A stretch of 64,000 bases of DNA, taken from the NCBI GenBank assembly GCA_030824275.1, contig JAVBXY010000036.1, positions 62,001 to 126,000 of the forward strand, in the 5' to 3' direction. Origin of the DNA: Rhodocyclaceae bacterium. GTDB taxonomy: Bacteria; Pseudomonadota; Gammaproteobacteria; Burkholderiales; Rhodocyclaceae. Of the stretch, positions 29,230 through 39,820 are shown piece by piece (the stretch's first letter is position 1; every line of letters begins with the position of its first letter). The notes below the pieces were generated by a model. It was not told where the DNA came from, did not search any database, and was given only the letters and a program-made list of their open reading frames with translations. Made by a program: the position numbers and the translations under genes.

Positions 29230-29258
29230 GCATGCCATCACCGTCTCGCCAAGGCCGG
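29208..29258. terminator. Long imperfect hairpin formed by an inverted pair of elements
   Basis: Arms 29208-29230 and 29236-29258 pair over 23 positions with two mismatches and a 5-nt loop (CATGC). No T-run follows. It could stop or stabilise the dctM mRNA end, or be an inserted palindromic element. A second small hairpin, CCCGCA/TGCGGG, follows at 29261-29276. Confidence 0.55.
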
Positions 29259-29276
29259 AACCCGCAGCCCTGCGGG

Positions 29277-29282
29277 TATAAT
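29277..29282 (+). promoter_or_regulatory. Possible -10 box for prfB
   Basis: TATAAT, a perfect -10 hexamer, lies 33 bp upstream of the prfB ATG. No good -35 box is visible; the spacer holds the hairpin CCCGCA/TGCGGG. Confidence 0.35.
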
Positions 29283-29314
29283 CTGCGGTTTCCGATTTGC
29301 AGGACAGACAGACC

Positions 29315-30419
29315 ATGGAAGCCGAACGCCTCAACGCCGTCGCCAATCGCATCGCCGACCTTTCCGGTCGTGGCGATCAACTTCGGAGGTATCTTTGACT
29401 TCGATAACAAGTCAGAGAAACTTGCCGAAATAGCCCGTCAGCTCGAAGATCCGGGCATCTGGAACGACGCCGAGAAAGCCCAGGGCCTCGGCAAGGAAAA
29501 GAAGTCCCTCGAAGCCATCGTGCTCACCCTCGAAGGCGTAAGCCAGCGGCTCATCGATGCCAAAGACCTGTTCGAGATGGCCAGGGAAGAGGACGACGAG
29601 GACACCATGGTCGCTGTCGAGGCCGACATCGAGGCCGTGGAAAAGAGCGTCGCCGACCTCGAATTCCGCCGCATGTTCGCCAATCCGGCGGACCCCAACA
29701 ATTGCTTCATCGACATCCAGGCCGGCGCTGGCGGCACCGAAGCCTGCGACTGGGCCTCAATGTTGCTGCGCCAGTACCTCAAGTACTGCGAACGCAAGGG
29801 CTTCAAGACCGAACTGCTGGAACAGACCGACGGCGACGTCGCCGGCATCCGCAGCGCCTCGATCAAGGTCGAGGGCGATTATGCCTATGGCTTTCTGCGC
29901 ACCGAGACCGGTGTGCACCGCCTGGTGCGCAAATCGCCTTTCGATTCCTCGGGCGGTCGCCACACCTCGTTTGCCAGCCTCTACGTCTATCCCGAGATCG
30001 ACGATTCCATCGAAGTCGAGATCAACCCGGCGGACCTGCGCGTGGACACTTTCCGCGCTTCTGGTGCCGGCGGTCAGCACATCAACAAAACCGACTCGGC
30101 AATCCGCATCACCCACGTCCCCAGCGGCATCGTCGTCCAGTGCCAGAACGACCGTTCGCAGCACCGCAACCGTGCCGAAGCCATGACCATGCTGAAGTCG
30201 CGACTCTACGAAGCCGAGCTGCGCAAGCGCCAGGCCGAGGCCGACAAGCTGGAAGCGGGCAAGACCGACGTCGGCTGGGGCCACCAGATCCGCAGCTACG
30301 TGCTGGACAACTCCCGCATCAAGGATTTGCGCACCAACGTCGAAATCTCCGCCACACAGAAGGTGCTCGACGGCGACCTCGACGCCTTCATCGAGGCCAG
30401 CCTCAAGCAGGGCGTGTAA
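29315..30419 (+). CDS. prfB: Peptide chain release factor 2, expressed by programmed +1 frameshift
   Basis: The gene is split in two frames. The zero frame starts at the ATG at 29315 and stops at TGA 29396-29398 after 27 codons; the main frame runs from GAC at 29397 to 30419. Joined, the product is about 367 aa. It carries the RF2 tripeptide SPF ([11 protein letters not shown]), which reads UGA/UAA, and the GGQ motif ([16 protein letters not shown]) that triggers peptide release. Low RF2 lets ribosomes pause at the in-frame UGA and shift, so the protein regulates its own level. The SDR gene starts in the TAATG at its end. Confidence 0.95.
29385..29399 (+). promoter_or_regulatory. prfB programmed +1 frameshift site
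   Basis: GGAGG (29385-29389), TAT, then the slippery CTT TGA C. The Shine-Dalgarno-like GGAGG lies three bases before CTT, the same spacing as in E. coli prfB. The ribosome slips from CTT to the +1 frame and continues with GAC. Confidence 0.93.
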
Positions 30420-31144
30420 TGAAACTCGCCATCGTCACCGGCGCTTCCCGTGGCCTCGGCCTAGCCATCGCTCGCGAGTTGATCGCGCGTGGCTGGGCGG
30501 TGGCTGGGATGGCGCGCGGGGAGATGGCGACGGCGACAGGCTTCATTCCCTGCCGCGTGGACCTCGCCGACACCACAGCAGCCCTTGCTGCGCTGCATGA
30601 CATCTGCTCGCTGCATGCAGCCGGCGCCGACGAACTCTGCCTGATCAACAATGCCGGCGTGGTCGCGCCGGTGGCCCCTGTCGGCCAGTTCGATGCCGCT
30701 ACCGTTGCCGCTGCGGTCGCGCTCAATCTGACGACCGCCATTGCCCTGACGAGCGAATTCATCAAGCTCACGGCCTCGATGAAGGTGTCGCGCAAGATCG
30801 TCAACATTTCCTCCGGCGCCGCCCACACCGCCTATGCCGGCTGGGGCGTGTATTGCGCCACCAAGGCCGGTCTCGACCACTTCAGTCGCTGCGTTGCGCT
30901 GGAGCAGGAAAGCCAAACGAACCCGGTACGCATCGCCGCCATTGCCCCCGGTGTTGTCGACACCGACATGCAGGCCCAGTTGCGCGACGCGACGACGGAT
31001 GAGTTTCCCGCTCGCCAGCGCTTTGTTGATCTGAAAAGCAGCGGTGGCCTGCAAGCGCCGAACGTCGTCGCTGCAAAACTCATCGACCATCTGCAATCCC
31101 CCGTTTTCGGCAATGCGCCGGTCGTCGACCTGCGCAGCCTCTGA
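30419..31144 (+). CDS. Short-chain dehydrogenase/reductase
   Basis: 241 aa. The NAD(P)-binding motif is [18 protein letters not shown] is present ([10 protein letters not shown]), and the catalytic triad is visible as Ser in VNISSGAA and Tyr-x3-Lys in [11 protein letters not shown]. It is a classical SDR; the order and motif spacing resemble sepiapterin-reductase/benzil-reductase-like members, but the substrate is unknown. The ATG shares the TAATG overlap with prfB, and lysS follows after about 40 bp, so it is co-transcribed with translation genes. Confidence 0.88.
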   Translation: MKLAIVTGASRGLGLAIARELIARGWAVAGMARGEMATATGFIPCRVDLADTTAALAALHDICSLHAAGADELCLINNAGVVAPVAPVGQFDAATVAAAVALNLTTAIALTSEFIKLTASMKVSRKIVNISSGAAHTAYAGWGVYCATKAGLDHFSRCVALEQESQTNPVRIAAIAPGVVDTDMQAQLRDATTDEFPARQRFVDLKSSGGLQAPNVVAAKLIDHLQSPVFGNAPVVDLRSL

Positions 31145-31181
31145 ATTCAAACCCTTCAATACCTCAGCCAGGACCATCATC

Positions 31182-32686
<1,505 letters not shown>

Positions 32687-32687
<1 letters not shown>

Positions 32688-34597
32688 TGTCTCCAGTCGT
32701 CCCCGCCGAACTCGCGTTCGCCGGGGACGGCACTCCCTTTTCGCCGGCCTACGGCGATATCTACCATTCCAGTCAAGGCGGCCTCGATCAGGCCCGCCAT
32801 GTCTTTCTTGGCGGCAACGATTTACCGGCACGCTGGCTTGGGCGCGACAGCTTCAGCATCCTCGAAACCGGCTTCGGCCTGGGCCTGAATTTTCTCGCCA
32901 CCTGGCAAGCGTGGAAGGCGGCCGGCGAGCCCTGTCGCCTGCATTTCATCTCGGTGGAAAAACATCCCTTCCACCGCGACGATCTCGCCACCCTGCTTGC
33001 CCGCTTTCCCGAGCTGGCGATCGAGGCAGACGAATTGCTGCGCCAGTGGCCGCCGTTGACGCCGGGTTTCCATCGATTGCATTTCGGGACGCAGTTTGGT
33101 CAGGTGACGCTGACATTGCTGTTCGGCGATGCGCTGGAACTGCTGCCGCGCCTGACGGCGCAGGCCGATGCGATCTACCTCGATGGCTTCGCGCCCAGCA
33201 AGAACCCGGAGCTGTGGTCGCCGGACCTGCTCGCCACGATCACCCGACTGGCCGCGCCAGGTGCCAGCCTTGCCACCTGGAGCGTAGTCGGCGAATTGCG
33301 CCGTGGCCTTGAGAATCTCGGCTGGCAGTGCGAACGCCGACGCGGCTTTTCCTTCAAGCGCGAAATGCTGGTGGCACAGCGAAAAATCGCCGTTCCGCCA
33401 GCGCCGACTTTTCAACCCGCATCCCAACGGCGTGCCCTCGTCATTGGCGCCGGTCTCGCTGGCGCCGCCGTCGCCGAAGCCCTGGCACGTCGCCACTGGC
33501 AGGTGGATATCCTCGAACGCCACGCCGCCCCCGCGCAGGAAGCCTCCGGCAACCCGGCCGGCGTATTGCTGCCGCTCCCGGCCAAGGACGATGCCATCGC
33601 CGCCCGCCTCTCGCGTGCCTGCTACCTCTACGCCCTGCGCCGGCTGGCCGATCTGCCGGATGTGCGCTGGTCGCCCTGCGGCGTGCTCCAGCTCGCCCGC
33701 GATGCGGCCCACGAAACCCTGCAACGGGCGACGGTGGAATCACTGCAACTGCCGCCAGACTTTGCTGCCTTCCTGGATCGTGCGGACGCCGCAGCCCTGA
33801 TCGGGCATGCGCTGCCCATCGGTGGCTGGTGGTTTCCCAGCGGTGGCTGGGTGCAACCGCAAAGCTTCTGCGCCGCGCTGCTAGCCGCTGGTGGCGAACG
33901 CATCCGTACTCATTTCGGCATCGAGATCGTCGCACTGCGTCCGTCCGAAAATGGCTGGCAGGCCATCGACGCTCAGGGCAAGATCGTCGCCATCGCGCCC
34001 CACGTCATCCTCGCCAATGCCTACGCCGCCAATGCGCTGTTGCCGCACCCACTGCCGCTGGAACCGATACGCGGGCAGATCAGCATCCTGCCGCCGCCAG
34101 CGCTGACCGGTGTGCGTCACGTCATTTGTCGCGACGGCTATCTGACGCCACCCACTGCCGGCACAGTCTGCGTCGGCGCCAGCTTCGATCGCGGCGATAC
34201 CGATCTGACACTGCGCGTCGCCGATCACGCCGGCAACCTGCGACGGCTGGAGGAAATACTGCCCGGTGCGGCAGACGGCATTGATCCGGCCACGCTCGAC
34301 GGCCGCGCCGGCCTGCGCACGGCGACACGGGATCGTCTGCCGCTGATCGGCACCTTGGCCGACACGATGGCGATAGCCGATGGCGAACCAGCTCTCGCTA
34401 CGCTGCCCCGCCGACAAGGCCTGCACGGGCTGCTCGGCCTTGGCGCGCGCGGCATGGTCTGGGCGCCGCTGGCGGCAGAACTGCTGGCCGCGCAACTGAA
34501 TGGCGAGCCGCTGCCGCTGGAGCGTGAACTGGTAACGGCGGTCGATCCAGCCCGCTTCCATTTGCGCGCCCTGCGACGCGGCAAGGCGGGTTTGTAA
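32687..34597 (+). CDS. mnmC: Bifunctional tRNA mnm5s2U biosynthesis protein MnmC
   Basis: 636 aa. The N-terminal methyltransferase (MnmC2) part has the SFSILETGFGLGLNFLATW SAM-binding segment and DAIYLDGFAPSKNPELW. The C-terminal oxidoreductase (MnmC1) part begins with the FAD-binding ALVIGAGLAGAAVAEALARR near residue 249. It finishes the mnm5 side chain of wobble uridine in some tRNAs in two steps. A perfect copy of the dispersed 28-bp element encodes IAVPPAPTF (residues 234-242) in the linker between the two domains. The start lies in the TAATG overlap with lysS. Confidence 0.95.
33386..33413 (-). repeat. Dispersed 28-bp element, copy 7 (perfect)
   Basis: Minus orientation, 28 of 28 consensus positions. 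It sits in the mnmC gene at the junction of the methyltransferase and FAD domains, encoding IAVPPAPTF. Confidence 0.9.
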
Positions 34598-34683
34598 CAG
34601 GTGTAACAGTTGATTGCCGGCGTCCCAGCCAGCGCGATGCGGACGTTAATGTGCTCACACGCCTCAACCAATAGGAGCACATC

Positions 34684-35397
34684 ATGGAAGCCACGCAAAC
34701 CCTCCCCGCCACGTACAAACTCAACCGTCCGCATCCGCTGGTTCTCGTTGCAGCAGCTTCCGTCACAGCAGTGAGCCTCGCCGGCGTAGGCGTTCTGGCT
34801 GGCTGGCTGCCCAGCCCTTCGGCGCATGTCGCGGAAGCGGCCAAGACCGCCCAAGCCACACAAACTGCGCCGGCGCCGATTTCGATCCAGCAGACGGTGA
34901 CGGTGCCTCAGGAAAAGGCCACGCCCAAGGTCGCTCAGCGCTCTTCTCCAGCCATCCGCCAGGCCGCGCCGGCCTCCATCGCCGTGTCGCCAGCGCCGAC
35001 TTTTCGTAACAGCACGCCGGTAAGCTCGACGCCAGTCTGCTATGACTGCGGGGTAGTCGAAGCCGTGCGCGAAGTCGCCGTCGAGCCCAAGGGCAGCGGT
35101 GGCGGTGCCGTCGCTGGCGGCATCGTCGGCGGCATCCTTGGCAACCAGATCGGCAAGGGTGCGACCCGCGACATCGCCACCGTACTCGGCGCCGTGGGCG
35201 GCGCCTACGCTGGAAACCACATCGAGAAATCGACCAAGGACGCCAAGCGCTACGACGTGGTAGTGCGCTTCGAAGACGGCAACTCGCGCACCTTCAGCAG
35301 CACCACACGCCCCGACTGGTATGCCGGCAACCGCGTGCGACTTCAGAACGGTACGCTGGTCCCCCGCGACTCGGGTAGCAGCAGCGGCACCATCTGA
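34684..35397 (+). CDS. Glycine-zipper membrane protein
   Basis: 237 aa. There is one N-terminal membrane helix (PLVLVAAASVTAVSLAGVGVLAGWL), then an Ala/Pro/Thr-rich linker. A glycine zipper follows (GGGAVAGGIVGGILGNQIGKGATRDIATVLGAVGGAYAGNHIEK, about residues 139-181), as in the SlyB/RcnB-type 2TM glycine-zipper families. The C-terminus has a small beta-rich domain (YDVVVRFEDGNSRTFSS). Such proteins sit in the envelope; exact role is unknown. A perfect element copy encodes IAVSPAPTF (residues 99-107) in the linker. Its 3' end overlaps the convergent metallopeptidase-like gene by 55 bp. Confidence 0.75.
   Translation: MEATQTLPATYKLNRPHPLVLVAAASVTAVSLAGVGVLAGWLPSPSAHVAEAAKTAQATQTAPAPISIQQTVTVPQEKATPKVAQRSSPAIRQAAPASIAVSPAPTFRNSTPVSSTPVCYDCGVVEAVREVAVEPKGSGGGAVAGGIVGGILGNQIGKGATRDIATVLGAVGGAYAGNHIEKSTKDAKRYDVVVRFEDGNSRTFSSTTRPDWYAGNRVRLQNGTLVPRDSGSSSGTI
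34978..35005 (-). repeat. Dispersed 28-bp element, copy 8 (perfect)
   Basis: Minus orientation, 28 of 28 consensus positions, in the linker of the glycine-zipper protein gene, encoding IAVSPAPTF. Confidence 0.9.
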
Positions 35398-36257
35398 GGC
35401 GCATTGGCCACCAGGGTACCGTCCGCCGGTACGGGGCCCTGGAACTGGCCGGCGATGCGTTGCACGGATTCGCGCAGTTCCAGCGTCCAGTTGAGTTCTT
35501 CCGCCAGCCTCGGCCGCAATTCCTCCAATTGCGCGGCCACATCCCAGGCCTTCCAGCCTGCCGCCACCATCAGGCCGAGACCGACCACCTCGGCTTCCTT
35601 CACCTGCTGCGGGCGGAAGCTCGCCCGCAAGGCCCGCGAACCCGCCATCGACGCGACGGATGCAACGGCGGAGGAAGTTGCCGCCGTCGCGGCAGCGGAA
35701 GTCGCCACGTTGCTCGACACTGCCGCTACCGCGCCACGCGCCACGTTCAGCATCGGCAGCAGAATCTGCGCCGCGATGGAGACCAGGATGCTGGTCGTCA
35801 CGTTTTCGTCGTGATGTCCGCCGATGACGTGCCCCATCTCCCGCGCCAGAATGAAGGCCAGCGCCGTATCCTCGGGCCCGATACGACGGGTACCACGATG
35901 AACTACCACGGTGCCGCCTGAACTGGAGGCCGCGCCCGGCTCCCGCTTGTCGGCGACGACGAACTCGAAGCGGGGGAAACGCTCGCGGAGTTCCGGATGC
36001 TTTCGGTACGCCGCCTCCGCCAGCCGGTTGCCCAACGTCAGAATGCGCTGATCGAATGCCCCGTCGAAGGTGCAATCCTCCTCCTGGCAAGGCGGCGCAT
36101 CGGCCGCCGTCACCAATTGCAGGCGCATGTCAAATTCGGAATACACTGCCGCCAGCCCCTTCAGGGGCGTGGGCGGCGCCAACTGGGTGCGCCCGCCCGG
36201 CGGCGTCGCACAGGCAGTCAACAACAGCAGCAGCAGGATAGGAAGCGCTCGTTTCAT
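35343..36257 (-). CDS. M48-like lipoprotein with a degenerate zinc motif
   Basis: 304 aa. The signal peptide ends in a lipobox (LLLTAC, Cys16), so it is an outer-membrane or periplasmic lipoprotein. The segment TALAFILAREMGHVIGGHHDEN aligns with the M48 peptidase HExxH region, but the first His is Arg139 (R-E-M-G-H). Farther on, KEAEVVGLGLMVAAGW matches the ExEAD region, but with Val in place of Asp. A helical membrane-like segment lies between. The fold looks like that of M48 (YcaL/LoiP/BepA relatives), yet catalysis with zinc is doubtful. It is convergent with the glycine-zipper gene. Confidence 0.75.
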   Translation of the reverse strand: MKRALPILLLLLLTACATPPGGRTQLAPPTPLKGLAAVYSEFDMRLQLVTAADAPPCQEEDCTFDGAFDQRILTLGNRLAEAAYRKHPELRERFPRFEFVVADKREPGAASSSGGTVVVHRGTRRIGPEDTALAFILAREMGHVIGGHHDENVTTSILVSIAAQILLPMLNVARGAVAAVSSNVATSAAATAATSSAVASVASMAGSRALRASFRPQQVKEAEVVGLGLMVAAGWKAWDVAAQLEELRPRLAEELNWTLELRESVQRIAGQFQGPVPADGTLVANAPQMVPLLLPESRGTSVPF

Positions 36258-36302
36258 GGGCTGGTTCGCACTTTCGCCCCCGCACCGACGCCTGTCAATA
36301 CG

Positions 36303-37703
36303 TCATCCTGCGGACAGCGTCGCATCCAGCCGGACTAGTACGCGCTCGCGGCCGAGGACTTCCAGTACCGCATCGATGGCGGGCGACTGCGGCAAACCCA
36401 GCAAGGCGACGCGCAAGGGGATCGCCACCTGTGGCATTTTCAGGCCCTGCTCCGCGGCGGTCTGCTTGATCACCGGACCCAATTCAGCTGCTGTCCAGCC
36501 GCAGGTCGCCAACTTCTCACGCAGTGCGCCCAGGGCCGTCAAGGCTGCCGGTGTGAGATGCTGAGTCCGTACGTCGTCGCTCGGCATCGGCACCACATAG
36601 AAGGGATGTACGGCATCGGCCAGCTCGTTCAGGTTCGTCGCCCGATCACGGTATAGCGCCGCCACTTTCGCCAGCTCGGGGCCGCCGGCCAATGCGACGT
36701 TCTGCGCCGCCAGCCGCCGCTCCACCTCGCCAGCGAGACGGGCCGGGTCGGCCAGCTTCAGATAGTGGGCATTGAGCCAGTTGAGCTTCTCCGTATTGAA
36801 CTGGGCGGCGGAGGCCGTGATGTGGTCGAGATCGAACCACTGCACGAACTGCTCCATGGCAAACACTTCGTCATCGCCATGGGACCAACCCAGCCGCGCG
36901 AGATAGTTGAGCACTGCTTCCGGCAGATAGCCATCCTCGTCGTACTGCATCACGGACACCGCGCCGTGGCGCTTGGACAGCTTCTGCCCATCGTCGCCGA
37001 GGATCATCGACAGATGCGCATACTGCGGCACGGTGGCGCCCAGCGCGCTGAGCACGTTGATCTGGCGCGGCGTATTGTTCACATGATCGTCGCCCCGGAT
37101 GACATGGGTGATACCCATATCCCAGTCATCGACGACGACGCAGAAATTGTAGGTCGGCGTGCCGTCGCCACGGGCAATGATGAAATCATCCAGCTCGGTA
37201 TTGGCGAACTCGATGCGACCCTTGACCTGGTCATCCCAGGCCACCACACCATCCAGCGGATTCTTGAAACGCACCACCGGCGCCACGCCGGCCGGTACCG
37301 GCGGCAAGGTCTTGCCCGCCTCGGGACGCCAACGGCCGTCGTAGCGCGGCTTTTCCTTCTTCGCCTCCTGCTCGGCGCGCAGGGCGTCCAGCTCGTCCTT
37401 GCTGGTATAGCAGTGGTAAGCCGTACCGGCCGCCAGCATCTGTGCGATGACCTCCTTGTAGCGCTCCATGCGCTGCATCTGATAGAACGGGCCTTCGTCG
37501 TGCGCCAGCCCCAACCACTGCATGCCATCGATGATCGCCTGCACCGCCTCCGGCGTCGAACGGGCGACGTCGGTATCCTCGATGCGCAGGATGAACGTCC
37601 CACCATGACGACGGGCATAGGCCCAGGAAAACAGCGCCGTGCGGGCGCCGCCAATGTGCAGGAAACCGGTGGGACTGGGGGCAAAGCGGGTACGAACCGT
37701 CAT
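36303..37703 (-). CDS. gltX: Glutamyl-tRNA synthetase
   Basis: 466 aa. The class I signature HIGH appears as FLHIGGART, and the KMSKS motif as [21 protein letters not shown] and the [12 protein letters not shown] segment are typical of GluRS. It charges tRNA-Glu with glutamate for translation and, in this group of bacteria, also supplies the tetrapyrrole pathway. The length is that of discriminating bacterial enzymes. It is followed on the minus strand by the M48-like gene after a 45-bp gap; a tRNA-Val gene lies divergent upstream. Confidence 0.96.
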   Translation of the reverse strand: MTVRTRFAPSPTGFLHIGGARTALFSWAYARRHGGTFILRIEDTDVARSTPEAVQAIIDGMQWLGLAHDEGPFYQMQRMERYKEVIAQMLAAGTAYHCYTSKDELDALRAEQEAKKEKPRYDGRWRPEAGKTLPPVPAGVAPVVRFKNPLDGVVAWDDQVKGRIEFANTELDDFIIARGDGTPTYNFCVVVDDWDMGITHVIRGDDHVNNTPRQINVLSALGATVPQYAHLSMILGDDGQKLSKRHGAVSVMQYDEDGYLPEAVLNYLARLGWSHGDDEVFAMEQFVQWFDLDHITASAAQFNTEKLNWLNAHYLKLADPARLAGEVERRLAAQNVALAGGPELAKVAALYRDRATNLNELADAVHPFYVVPMPSDDVRTQHLTPAALTALGALREKLATCGWTAAELGPVIKQTAAEQGLKMPQVAIPLRVALLGLPQSPAIDAVLEVLGRERVLVRLDATLSAG

Positions 37704-37759
37704 GGTGATTCAGCAGGCTGGAGAAAGCCGCGAATTCTACGCCAGGCCATCGGCGATGA

Positions 37760-37789
37760 TTGACCGGGGACCAGGCTTTGTGGTTAAAT
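37760..37789 (+). promoter_or_regulatory. Probable tRNA-Val promoter
   Basis: TTGACC (37760-37765), 18 bp, TTAAAT (37784-37789), then the GC-rich discriminator GCGCGCC, as usual for stringently controlled tRNA promoters. The tRNA begins 16 bp later. Confidence 0.5.
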
Positions 37790-37804
37790 GCGCGCCTCTT
37801 TCGC

Positions 37805-37879
37805 GGGCGGTTAACTCAGCGGTAGAGTGCCACCTTCACACGGTGGAAGCCACTGGTTCGATCCCAGTACCGCCCACCA
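37805..37879 (+). tRNA. tRNA-Val (anticodon CAC)
   Basis: 75 nt with CCA encoded. The acceptor stem GGGCGGT pairs with ACCGCCC, D stem ACTC/GAGT, anticodon stem CCACC/GGTGG with loop TTCACAC (anticodon CAC, reads GUG), and T arm ACTGG-TTCGATC-CCAGT. All stems pair fully. Confidence 0.95.
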
Positions 37880-37883
37880 GACT

Positions 37884-37918
37884 AATGCCCAATGTTTTCA
37901 AGACATTGGGCATTTTTT
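37884..37918 (+). terminator. Intrinsic terminator of the tRNA-Val gene
   Basis: AATGCCCAATGT, 7-nt loop, ACATTGGGCATT, then TTTT: a perfect 12-bp stem beginning 5 bp after the tRNA. Confidence 0.93.
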
Positions 37919-37988
37919 ATTGTCTAATAATTTCGCTTCGCGCGGCATTCGACGCACTCACTCAAGCAGCGACAGATTTCCGAGGCAA

Positions 37989-39614
37989 CTACACCCGGAA
38001 TCGACTCACGCTATCCGTCAGCGCATGGGACAAATCCACCAGCAGCCCCGAGCGGCGGCTGGATTCGGTGGCGGCGACGTGGGTCTCTTCAATGCCCTGG
38101 GCGATGCGTTCGACCCGCTGGGCGATGTCGGTGCTGGCGGCGGTCTGTTCACGCAGCGCCGAAGCAATGGCGTCGATGGAGTGGCCCACCGCCGCCGAGG
38201 ATTGATCCAACACGGCGACGGCTTCGCGCACACCGTCGGTCTGGGTTGCGCCTTCCAGCGCGAGGTTCTTGGCCCGCGACATGGTTTCGAGGGCGGCGTC
38301 GGTGGTGTGGCGGACACCGCCGACGATGTCGGAGATTTCCTGGGTCGAGGCGGTGGTGCGTTCTGCGAGCTTGCGCACCTCGTCAGCCACCACGGCAAAA
38401 CCCCGACCTTGCTCACCGGCGCGGGCGGCCTCGATGGCGGCGTTGAGGGCCAGCAGGTTGGTCTGATCGGCGATCTCGCGGATGGTCTGGACGATGCCGT
38501 TGATGCTGGTGACCTTGCCCGAGAGTTCCTCCATGGTGACAGAGGCTTCGCTCATGCCGTCGGCCACACGCTGGATGGTTTCGGTGGCGGCGGTGACGAC
38601 GCCAACGCTTTCGTGGGCGCGCTTTTCGGATTCGGCGGCGAGGCGGCCGGCGTCGGTGGCGCTGTCGGACATGACGCCGATGCTGACGGTCAATTGCTCG
38701 ACGGCGGCGGCGATGGCGGTGGCAGCAGAGCTTTGCTCAAGCGCGGTTTGCGACAAGTGGGTGGCATCGGCACGGATGGCGTCGCTCTCGCGCACCACGG
38801 AGCTGGCGCTGGAGACAGTGCCGCCGATCAATTGGTGCATCTGTGTCTGCATGCTGCTCATGGCGGCGATGAGGCTCTTGCTGTCACCGGGGCGGACGGC
38901 GATGCGCTGGGTGAGGTCGCCCTCGGCGATGCGATTGAGGGTGTCAGCGGCCATGGCCGGCTCGCCACCCACTTGATGGAAGATGCCGTTGCCGACAAAG
39001 ATGGTGACGACGGCCACCAGAATGAAACTCACCAGACTGAGCACGATGGCCAGGGTGCGTGAGTTGTCGAGGCCATTGATCAGTGCCTTCCGGTCCCTGT
39101 CCGCGTCGGCTTGGGATCGCTTGACGAGGTCGAGCAGGTCGGCGCGCACAGCGCGCCAGGTCGGTGTTTCCTTGGAAACCAGCAGGGCCTGGGCTTCCGT
39201 GCCCTGACCAGCTTTGATGAGCTCGATGATCTGATTACGGATCGGCAGCAACTGATCGATGTTGCCCTTGAGCCGGGATGCCACGTCGTTTCCACCGGCG
39301 TTCTTTACCACCAGGGAAGAAAGTTTGCCAACCTCGGCGTTGAAGGCATCGTTGGCGGCAGCGAGGTTCTCGTAGGCTTTCTTGTTGGCCGGATCGAGCA
39401 GGATGTTGCGCAACGCCTGGCCCATCTGCAAACCATTGGCGTAAGCCGAGGTCGCAGCATGGTTAAGGGCCATGGTCTCATCGACGAAGGTGATGAGGAT
39501 TTCCTTGCTGTGGTAGGCATGCCAGATCGAGGACACCGCAAGAACGGAGACACCCAGCGCGCTGATCAAGCCGAGCAACCACAGACGAGCCTTCAATGAC
39601 AGATTGGCAAACAT
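37989..39614 (-). CDS. Methyl-accepting chemotaxis protein
   Basis: 541 aa from the ATG at 39614, behind GGGAGGG. It has an N-terminal membrane helix ([23 protein letters not shown]), a periplasmic helical domain of about 160 aa, probably a four-helix bundle, and a second membrane helix ([22 protein letters not shown]). Then a HAMP domain and the signalling hairpin with [25 protein letters not shown]. No CheR/CheB pentapeptide is seen at the C-terminus (SRFRV). It links a periplasmic signal to CheA-CheY. No other chemotaxis gene is nearby. Ligand is unknown. Confidence 0.93.
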   Translation of the reverse strand: MFANLSLKARLWLLGLISALGVSVLAVSSIWHAYHSKEILITFVDETMALNHAATSAYANGLQMGQALRNILLDPANKKAYENLAAANDAFNAEVGKLSSLVVKNAGGNDVASRLKGNIDQLLPIRNQIIELIKAGQGTEAQALLVSKETPTWRAVRADLLDLVKRSQADADRDRKALINGLDNSRTLAIVLSLVSFILVAVVTIFVGNGIFHQVGGEPAMAADTLNRIAEGDLTQRIAVRPGDSKSLIAAMSSMQTQMHQLIGGTVSSASSVVRESDAIRADATHLSQTALEQSSAATAIAAAVEQLTVSIGVMSDSATDAGRLAAESEKRAHESVGVVTAATETIQRVADGMSEASVTMEELSGKVTSINGIVQTIREIADQTNLLALNAAIEAARAGEQGRGFAVVADEVRKLAERTTASTQEISDIVGGVRHTTDAALETMSRAKNLALEGATQTDGVREAVAVLDQSSAAVGHSIDAIASALREQTAASTDIAQRVERIAQGIEETHVAATESSRRSGLLVDLSHALTDSVSRFRV

Positions 39615-39741
39615 AAACCCTCCCCATGTTGAGCCTAATTCCAAGGCCCGGTAGTTAGCTGTTATTACTAGCTATATTTTGTATGTCCAAAATCATATCC
39701 CACGAATTCAGATTTAACTAACAATAGCTCTCAGCGCTTCA

Positions 39742-39769
39742 GTCGCCGTCTCGCCAGGGCCGACTTTTC
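39742..39769 (-). repeat. Dispersed 28-bp element, copy 9 (intergenic)
   Basis: Minus orientation, 27 of 28 consensus positions, in the 206-bp divergent gap between the chemoreceptor and the CHASE2 cyclase gene. The rest of the gap is AT-rich and probably holds both promoters. Confidence 0.85.
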
Positions 39770-39820
39770 GACCCGGTACTATTACCTCGCCATGGCGCCG
39801 GGAGCCGTTACACTTCTGTC

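Noticed and set aside
29232-29396. Upstream extension of the prfB main frame as an alternative N-terminus
   Set aside because: It passes through the element palindrome and promoter-like sequence and lacks RF2 similarity; the frameshift explains the gene.
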